From Pseudomonas sp. Irchel 3E13 (GTDB lineage: Bacteria > Pseudomonadota > Gammaproteobacteria > Pseudomonadales > Pseudomonadaceae): 64,000 nucleotides of DNA. The stretch is taken from positions 62,001 to 126,000 of the forward strand of contig NZ_FYDX01000011.1 in the NCBI RefSeq assembly GCF_900187455.1, read 5' to 3'. The translations under genes were made by a program, and so were the position numbers. Under the pieces are notes generated by a model. It was not told the DNA's origin and searched no databases. It saw only the letters and a program-made list of their open reading frames with translations. Each line of letters starts with the position of its first letter. Within the stretch, counting starts at the first letter, position 1. This document shows positions 17,449-24,300 of this stretch, piece by piece.

Positions 17449-17673
17449 TCAGGATGCCGCCGCTGCGGCGGCCATCTTCTGACGCAGGCTCAGCGGGCGC
17501 ATGTCGGTCCAGACCTCGTCGATCCAGGCCAGGCAGTCCTTCTTCAGGCCGCTTTTGCCGGCGGTGCGCCAGCCTTCGGGGATCGCTTTGTAGTCGGGCC
17601 AGATCGAATACTGCTCTTCGTGGTTGACCACAACCTGGAACACGATGTCGTCGCGATCGAAAACGGAAGTCAT
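17449..17673 (-). CDS. MbtH-family NRPS accessory protein
   Basis: A 74-residue MbtH-like protein that binds and activates NRPS adenylation domains. The family signature is complete: NHEEQYSIWPDYKAIPEGW, GKSGLKKDCLAWIDEVWTDM, RPLSLR. ATG 17673 has AAGGAG 7 nt upstream. It is the first gene of a two-gene unit with the thioesterase, behind a near-match iron-starvation box. It presumably serves the pyoverdine synthetases, which lie outside the window. Confidence 0.95.
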   Translation of the reverse strand: MTSVFDRDDIVFQVVVNHEEQYSIWPDYKAIPEGWRTAGKSGLKKDCLAWIDEVWTDMRPLSLRQKMAAAAAAS

Positions 17674-17732
17674 TGCTTGTCTCCTTCATTGAATGACCGC
17701 ACACCGCCGGGGCGTGCGTCGATGATCTATGA

Positions 17733-17757
17733 ACGAGCGAGGCGGGCCGGAAATTAA
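17733..17757 (-). promoter_or_regulatory. Near-match iron-starvation (PvdS) box upstream of mbtH
   Basis: Read on the minus strand: TTAAT, 17 nt, CGT, ending 59 bp before the mbtH start. It differs from TAAAT-N16-CGT at one base, and the spacer is one longer, which the family allows. The flanking TTAATTTCCGGCCCG strongly resembles the pvdM box region. Confidence 0.6.
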
Positions 17758-17787
17758 CCCGCCCCAGCGGGCATGGTGGGGATGAGG

Positions 17788-19113
17788 CTAAAAGCTGAAG
17801 CGGTAACTCACATCCGAGTGGTTCGACGGGCCTGGCAGCCCGACGATACCGGGCGCGGTCGGCGTTGCCGTGCCGTTGGACACCGCATAATCGAGCATGG
17901 CCTGCGGCTGGTCAGCGGGATGGGTCGGGCCGTTGGCCAGCTCGAGCCGGGCGATGTCCGGCGGTGATATCCAGTTGCCCGCGTTGGGTCGGGAGGTGCC
18001 GGGCCGCGGGTCGCGGTTGAAGTCGCCGAGCATCACGAACGGCGTCTCGGTATGCCAGCTCACCTCACGCAGCACCCACGATGAATTGGCCCCGCCTCCC
18101 GAAATGGCGTGGAAGTTGAACACCGTCACGTGCTCATGGTGCAGCGCCGACCAGCGCCTCACCCGGATGCCCAGTGCCGGGCGGTAAACGGGGGCGGTCA
18201 CGGTGACGCCATCGGAGACGACCACCATGTCATGGATGTCCAGATCGCTGGTTCCCCGCACAACGATCGCCAGGTTGACCCGCAAGCGCTGAACATCGAG
18301 AAAGAACACGTGATAGACCTCAGGACGCGCGACCGTCCCCAGGTTCCACAGGTAATGGTCGATCTGGTGGGCAACGCCGAACTGGTCATTGATCTGCAAC
18401 TGCGCGCTGAGCGTCGCGGAGGCGGGCGCACTGCCCGCCTCCTGCAGGACCACGATGTCATTGGCCCGCGCCAGTTGCAGCACCCGGGTGCGCCACTTCG
18501 ACTCCGTGGAGGCCGAAGCGCCCTGCATGTTCCAGGTGGCGATAGCGAAACTGAGCGTCGGCCCGCTCTCCTCGGGTCTGCCGATTTCAATCTGCGGCGA
18601 GCCGTTATGGACCATGACCCGCGCGGGGTAGTCGTTACTCCCCTGCAGGCGGATATGGGCATGCCAGGGACCGCACGCCGCACCGACGATATGCTGCAAG
18701 CGGCGCAGGGGATCGCTGGCATCGAGGAAGAACGGGCCGGCGTGGCTTCTCAGGCCGTTCATGATCAGCGCATGGTGCAGGTGGTAGAAACTCAACAGCG
18801 TCGAATACAGCTGCGCCCGCGGTGCCGCATGAATGGCACGCATGAGCGTGTTGTCGTTGTAGAGCCTGGCGAATGACTCGGACAGCGCTTTGGCAAAGTA
18901 AGCCTGCTCCGTTTCATTGCGGCTTCGCATGTACTGGAAGGACACCACATACGACAGGTAGGCAGCCGTGTGCTGGGCGGTTTCAGCGGCCGTCGGCAAC
19001 AACAGGACGATGTCCCTGACGATCACTTCAAACTGCGTTTGCAGTTCCGTATCGGCAAGGCCAGGGGTTAAATGGGCATCAATATAGTCAGCAATGGTTC
19101 TATCAACAGGCAT
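17788..19113 (-). CDS. CdtB-like genotoxin subunit with a novel N-terminal domain
   Basis: A 441-residue protein. Residues about 187-441 match cytolethal distending toxin B, a DNase I-fold nuclease/phosphatase that damages host DNA. Landmarks are ATWNMQGASASTESKW (192-207), VLQEAG (metal-binding Glu 225), RLRVNLAIV (Asn 280), FNFHAISGGGAN (His 335), MLGDFNRDP (Asp 364, Asn 366) and the C-terminal SNHSDVSY, where SDHxPV is usual: His 432 is kept but the preceding Asp is Asn 431. The first 185 residues are mostly helical, have no signal peptide and are not part of classical CdtB (about 270 aa). GAGG lies 7 nt before ATG. It lies 9 bp after the propeller gene. Confidence 0.85.
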   Translation of the reverse strand: MPVDRTIADYIDAHLTPGLADTELQTQFEVIVRDIVLLLPTAAETAQHTAAYLSYVVSFQYMRSRNETEQAYFAKALSESFARLYNDNTLMRAIHAAPRAQLYSTLLSFYHLHHALIMNGLRSHAGPFFLDASDPLRRLQHIVGAACGPWHAHIRLQGSNDYPARVMVHNGSPQIEIGRPEESGPTLSFAIATWNMQGASASTESKWRTRVLQLARANDIVVLQEAGSAPASATLSAQLQINDQFGVAHQIDHYLWNLGTVARPEVYHVFFLDVQRLRVNLAIVVRGTSDLDIHDMVVVSDGVTVTAPVYRPALGIRVRRWSALHHEHVTVFNFHAISGGGANSSWVLREVSWHTETPFVMLGDFNRDPRPGTSRPNAGNWISPPDIARLELANGPTHPADQPQAMLDYAVSNGTATPTAPGIVGLPGPSNHSDVSYRFSF

Positions 19114-19122
19114 GACGCAACC

Positions 19123-20127
19123 TCAGGGTGAACCGCGATACAACACATACAGGCGGTCAGCCAATACACCCAGGCCAACGCGTTCAGTGGCCATGAGGTT
19201 TGAACTGACGGTCGGCGGGCTGGTGGAATTGCCGTCGTAGCCATACTGGAAAAGATCACGATTGTCTGGCGCGGAGACCGGGCCATTGAACACGACTTTC
19301 AACAGACCGTTGTGGACAACGGCAGCGGGCGCGTTGGTGTATTTTTCCGCGACGAACAACCGCGGCCGCGTCCAGTTGGTGCCACCGTCGAACTTCAATA
19401 ACAGGTGATTGCCCTGGTTGTTGGTGGCGAATACATGAATCAGGCCCTGATACCAGATCACCGTGGGCGGGTTATCGCAGAGCAACGGCTTGTCGCTTTC
19501 TTCATACATCCACTGTTCATCGGACCACGTGGTGAAATCCCTGGTTTTGCGCCAGGCGATGATCTTGTTGGGGCGGCTGTAGAACATGTAGAGCATGCCG
19601 TCCATTTCCACGAATGCGGGTGGCCGGGTAATGTTCTTGAGGTTCGGCAACGGCCCCATGATGAATACGCCGGTGACATCGTCATAGAGGAAGCGCCAAC
19701 AGGCCGAACTTCCGTCCGCCCCCTTGACCACCACGAAGACATACAGGTTTTCACCCCCGGTGAAGATTGCCGGCGCCTGGCTCGCGTAGATCCGCGGGCC
19801 CAGGTCCATCGGCGCACTCCAGGCCCCCCGCTCTGTTTTTGTAATGACCTTGATCTGCCCCCATATATCGAACTCATCGATATACACGCAGAACAGCTTC
19901 CCGCCATGAACCGCTACCCCGCAGCCGCCTCGCGTCGACGCGGGGGTTTGCAACGAGTGATTGAATATTCCGTGAGCGCTGGAGGTGTAGAAAATATGCA
20001 TGCCGGTATTCGCGCAACTGAATGAAGCGCCAGTACAACAGCAACAACCCGGCTGTTCAGCCAGATGCGCGCGCTTATTGGCGTAAGAAAACCCACTGCC
20101 CGGCCAGAGCAACTTCGGCTTCGCCAA
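19123..20127 (-). CDS. Beta-propeller / lectin- or sialidase-like protein
   Basis: A protein of about 334 residues built of five to six repeated units of the type GxLYVF-x(n)-W-x(n)-G: GKLFCVYIDEFDIWGQ, ENLYVFVVVKG, GMLYMFYSRPNK, GLIHVFATNNQGN, NGLLKVVFNGP, DRLYVLYRGSP. This is a beta-propeller pattern as in sialidase-like and sugar-binding proteins; no sialidase catalytic set is evident. A run of four cysteines lies near residue 30 (EQPGCCCCTG). It has no signal peptide. The only in-frame start is TTG 20127 with a poor ribosome site, so the 5' end is uncertain. It is the first gene of a two-gene unit with the CdtB-like gene and may deliver or target it. Confidence 0.65.
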   Translation of the reverse strand: MAKPKLLWPGSGFSYANKRAHLAEQPGCCCCTGASFSCANTGMHIFYTSSAHGIFNHSLQTPASTRGGCGVAVHGGKLFCVYIDEFDIWGQIKVITKTERGAWSAPMDLGPRIYASQAPAIFTGGENLYVFVVVKGADGSSACWRFLYDDVTGVFIMGPLPNLKNITRPPAFVEMDGMLYMFYSRPNKIIAWRKTRDFTTWSDEQWMYEESDKPLLCDNPPTVIWYQGLIHVFATNNQGNHLLLKFDGGTNWTRPRLFVAEKYTNAPAAVVHNGLLKVVFNGPVSAPDNRDLFQYGYDGNSTSPPTVSSNLMATERVGLGVLADRLYVLYRGSP

Positions 20128-20226
20128 TGGGCCATTCGAATACTGCCCGCGCCCTGCCCTGGAACATTCTCCGTTGACCTTATGGCGCTCTACTACACTG
20201 GCTCACTTAGCGAACACGAGCGAGAC

Positions 20227-21240
20227 ATGATGAACCGGCTCACCTCCCTGATCTGCGGCATGCTGCTTTCCGTGGCCAGCGTATTCCCCGCCAGCGCCGC
20301 ACCGCCGAACGCGCCGATCTACTTCGGTGACATCACCTGGGAAAGCGGCAGCTTCACCACCGAGCTGTTGCGCTTCATCGTCGAGCACGGCTATGGCTAC
20401 CCCACCGACACCCTGCCGGGCAGCACGGTGAGCATGGAAGTCGCGCTGGCGCGCAACGATATCCAGGTGATCGGCGAAGAATGGGCGGGGCGCAGCCCGG
20501 CCTGGATCAAGGCCGAACAAGCCGGTGAAGTGTTCGCGATCGGCGATACGGTGAAAAACGCCGACGAAGGCTGGTGGGTGCCGGAATACGTGATCAAGGG
20601 CGATGCGCAACGCGGCATCGAACCGCTGGCCCCGGAGCTGCGCTCGGTCACCGACCTCAAGCGCTATGCCGCCGTGTTCCAGGATCCCGAGGTGCCGGAC
20701 AAGGGGCGTTTTCTCAATAGCCCCAGCGGCTGGACCTCCGAGACGGTCAACAGCCAGAAGCTCAAGGCCTATGGCCTGGACGGGTTGTACGTGAACTTTC
20801 GCAGCGGCTCGGGCGCGGCACTGGATGCCGAGATCACCTCGTCGATCCGCCGCGGCAAGCCGGTGCTGTTCTACTACTGGTCGCCAACCCCGCTGATGGG
20901 GCGTTTCCCGTTGGTGCGCCTGGAAGAGCCGGCCTTCGACCCCGCCGCCTGGGCCACCCTGACCGATGCCAGAAACACCGACCCCAAGGGCAGCCGCTCG
21001 TTGCCGGCCAAGCTGTCCATCGGCGTGTCAGCAGCGTTTCGCCAACACTATCCGGAACTGGTGGCTTTCTTCGCCAAGGTCGACCTGCCGATCGAACGCC
21101 TGAACAAGGCCCTGGCGCAAATGAGCCAGCAACGCCAGGAGCCGGCGACGGCGGCGCGGGATTTTCTCAAAGCCAACCCGCAGATCTGGCGGCAATGGGT
21201 GCCCGCCGACGTGGGTGACAAGGTCCAGGCCCAGTTGTAA
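20227..21240 (+). CDS. Glycine betaine/choline-type ABC substrate-binding protein
   Basis: A 337-residue periplasmic binding protein of the ProX/OpuAC family with a Sec signal (LLSVASVFPASAA). Aromatic residues that could form the quaternary-amine cage are visible in EEWAGRSPAW, DEGWWVPEY, SGWTSETV and YYWSPTPLMG. No ATPase or permease gene is next to it, so it is an orphan that must use a transporter elsewhere or act as a sensor. It is divergent from the propeller gene (99 bp) and convergent with the first giant toxin-like gene. ATG 20230 is an equally possible start. Confidence 0.82.
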   Translation: MMNRLTSLICGMLLSVASVFPASAAPPNAPIYFGDITWESGSFTTELLRFIVEHGYGYPTDTLPGSTVSMEVALARNDIQVIGEEWAGRSPAWIKAEQAGEVFAIGDTVKNADEGWWVPEYVIKGDAQRGIEPLAPELRSVTDLKRYAAVFQDPEVPDKGRFLNSPSGWTSETVNSQKLKAYGLDGLYVNFRSGSGAALDAEITSSIRRGKPVLFYYWSPTPLMGRFPLVRLEEPAFDPAAWATLTDARNTDPKGSRSLPAKLSIGVSAAFRQHYPELVAFFAKVDLPIERLNKALAQMSQQRQEPATAARDFLKANPQIWRQWVPADVGDKVQAQL

Positions 21241-21322
21241 ACCTGGGGTTTGTACGACAAGTCGCCGAGCGGCGATCAGGCAACGCAGCATGATCGTCGC
21301 GCAGGCACTTTCCGTATAAAGC

Positions 21323-24300
21323 CTAGTCGTTTGCGTGGCCCTCAAGGTTGGTCAGCTCGTCCAGCAGGCTGCGCTCATCCTGCCGGACCCGCGCCTCCAA
21401 CTCGCGGACCCGTTCACTCGCGCGCTCCGGTATATCGTCCGGATACAGGTCCAGCAGCTCCAGCACTCGCGCCTGGAACATGTTGTTGATCAGGTTGAAA
21501 CGCTCGGCATAGACTTCGCGCAGGTACGCCACCCAGAAGTCCTGCTGCGCCGCATAGACCAGGAATGGCTGCCCGCCCTCGCCCTGACGGACCCGGTCCA
21601 GCGCCCGGTCCAGTTCGATCGGCCGCACATCGGCAACGGTGCGGTACAGCATCCGGCTCGGCGGCAGCGGCAGGTCGAGCTCTTCAGCCCAGTGCATGCG
21701 ATACACCAGGCGCACTTCCGCTTCGTCGCGGGTGCCGGCCTCATCGCGGGCAATCGTATCCAGCTCGTGCAAGCGGTACAGACGCCGTACCAGCCGATAC
21801 AGCGTCGACCCGCGCTGGCCCTCCGGCACCTCCTGCAACGACTGGAGGGTGAAGACCTGGATTTCCATCTGGTTGAACTCCAGGCGGATACCGTCAGGGC
21901 AGGTGTCGTAGCTTCTGAGCTGGTCCAGTGGCTCCTGCGCCATGCCATTGAGGGTCTGGCGCAGCTCGATATTCTGGGCCGTGACATCAAGCACCCGCCA
22001 CACGCGGGCGACCAGTTCAGGCCGGCTGACGGCGTTGCGGAAGTCGGCGGTGTAGCGTAGCCGCCCGATCATCCGCAGCAGGTCAGGAGCATCTTCGAAA
22101 CCTTCAAGCTGCTCCCATGTGCCACGCCGCGCTTCGTTTTCATCCACGCTGCCGATCAGCCAGTTATCGACCGGGAAGTCTTCCTCCCCGGAACTCGCGC
22201 TGCCGCCATGGGAATGCGCCAGACTGCCGAGAGACTCCTCCGAGTCCGAGAGGTGCGCATCACCGTGGAGTTGCCGGATCTCGTCGGGCAAGTCGATTTC
22301 GAATACAAACGGCCGATTGTCCGCGATCGAAACATAGGCACGGCGCATGGTCTCGTAGTTCAAGGGATTATCGAGCAGTGAAATTTCGGTCAGGCCCTCG
22401 GGGTTGCGACGGTTTTCCAGCAAGTATTCAGGCAACTCGGTGAGCCGGTTGCTCTCCAGGCTCAGCACCTCCACGCGCTGTGGAATCAGTTGGTCGAGCC
22501 AGGTCGGCCAGGTGTCGATGCCCATCTCGTTCATGCTCAGCAGGTCAAAGTGACGCGCGGTCAGACCCGACACGTTGGTGATCGTGCCCAGGGTATTCCC
22601 ATCGAGTTCCAGTGACGAAAGCTGTGGCAAGCTGGCGATCAGATCCACCGCCCCCTGGTCGATATGCAGCCCTTGATAGGTCAAGGCCAGGCTCCTCAAG
22701 GCGTGCATTGTTCGCAGTGAGCCCGGCAAGTCGGTAGCCGGAGGCGCGCGGCCACTGATGGCAAGCTCTTCCAGTTGCGGAAAGCTGGTGAGAAAGCGGT
22801 CGAGCATTTCGGTTGTGCCAATGGGCATCGTCAGTTCCAGACGACGCACCCGCTGATAGAAAAAGTCCGGCAAACGCGGCGGAAAGTCATCGAGCGCGAG
22901 CGATTCCAGTTGCAGCAGCGGGGAGGCGTTGCCCTGCGCTTTATCTCGCCAGAAATCCACAAGGCTGTCGGACACGCGATGACGTGCGGCTATCTGTTGC
23001 TCGCTCAACGGCCGCGTCGAGGTTGAGGATTCGCGCCACATCTCAAGGGCCTCGATCAGTTGACCGCGTTCGTGCTGGTGCAGGTTCAGATCGGCCTGGA
23101 GTGTTTCGGAAATATCCATGTCGAAACTGAAGCGGCGGCCAGCGCCCTCGCTCAACCGCGCATTGAGCGTCGCCTGGCGAGAAAACGCATTGCCTCGCAG
23201 CGCGACCCGGGTGTGATGCGCATTGATGTCGTTGCGCAGGATATGCGCCGGCAATTCGAGGAGGCGGTTGTCGACCAGGGAAAGCACGCTGATCCGGCTC
23301 AGCGCCTGGCTATCGAGCCAATTTGGCCAACGCGTCATGCCCACGCGGTCCAGCGCCAGGGAGCTCAGGTTCGGCCCCAGAGCATGCAGGTTCAGCTCCG
23401 GGTTTTGCAGATGCAGCCCGGTGAAATGGATGTTCGGCGCATCCGCGAGGAAGTTGCCACTGAGGTCCAGGTGCTGCAACTCGGTCAAGCTGGCCAGCGG
23501 TTCCAGCGCTTGCCAGTCCAAATACAGTTGCAGGTTGTTCAGGTGCAGGCGCCTGAGCCTCGGGTAACTGAGGGCCACGACCCGGGGCAGGTCCCTGACC
23601 GGCCAGCCAATACTGTGGTGGAGTTCCAAAACGCGGACCCGGCCAAAACGCTGCAGAAACTGCGGCAGCATGCCGTGGTACTGGAGTGCACCGTCCGCGC
23701 CGAAGACCGCCGCCGGCGCCTCCACGATGAACTCGCGCAGCACCAGGGCTTGCACGCGCTCGTAGACGAACGCTGGCAACTGCTCGGGAAAGTCCGATAC
23801 AAATATCGACTCCAGCCGCAGCGCCCGGTCGGTCCGACCGATCTCAGGCAAGTTGTTGCCTCGCCAGTGCTCCCACAACGCCAGGGTAATGCGATCCCGG
23901 CAGATGACGTGCGCTTCGCTCGCACGGCCAACCGCGGACAGGTCCTGCCGCCAGTGGCTCAAGCTGCTGAGCAGGACATGCTGCTCCACGATCAATTGGT
24001 CCAAGCGCTCGCTGATGGCTGCCCGGCTAAAACCAGCGCTGTAGAACGCCTGGAGGATGGCCTCGGCAAAGATGTCCGGGAATTCGAGGTGACGGATCTT
24101 GTCCAGCAGCGTGTCTTCGGTGACATAGGCTGCCAGGGCGCCCCGACCGCTCAGCGGGTAACCGACCCGGCCATCGGCAAGGCGCATCGGTGAACGGGCG
24201 CCGGGCTGGGCAGCCTGCATGTGCAACGCCTCCAGTGCCTGCGGCCGGGGCAGCAATGGCTGCTCATGCAGATGAAGACGAAGCGCCGCTTTCCCGCCCG

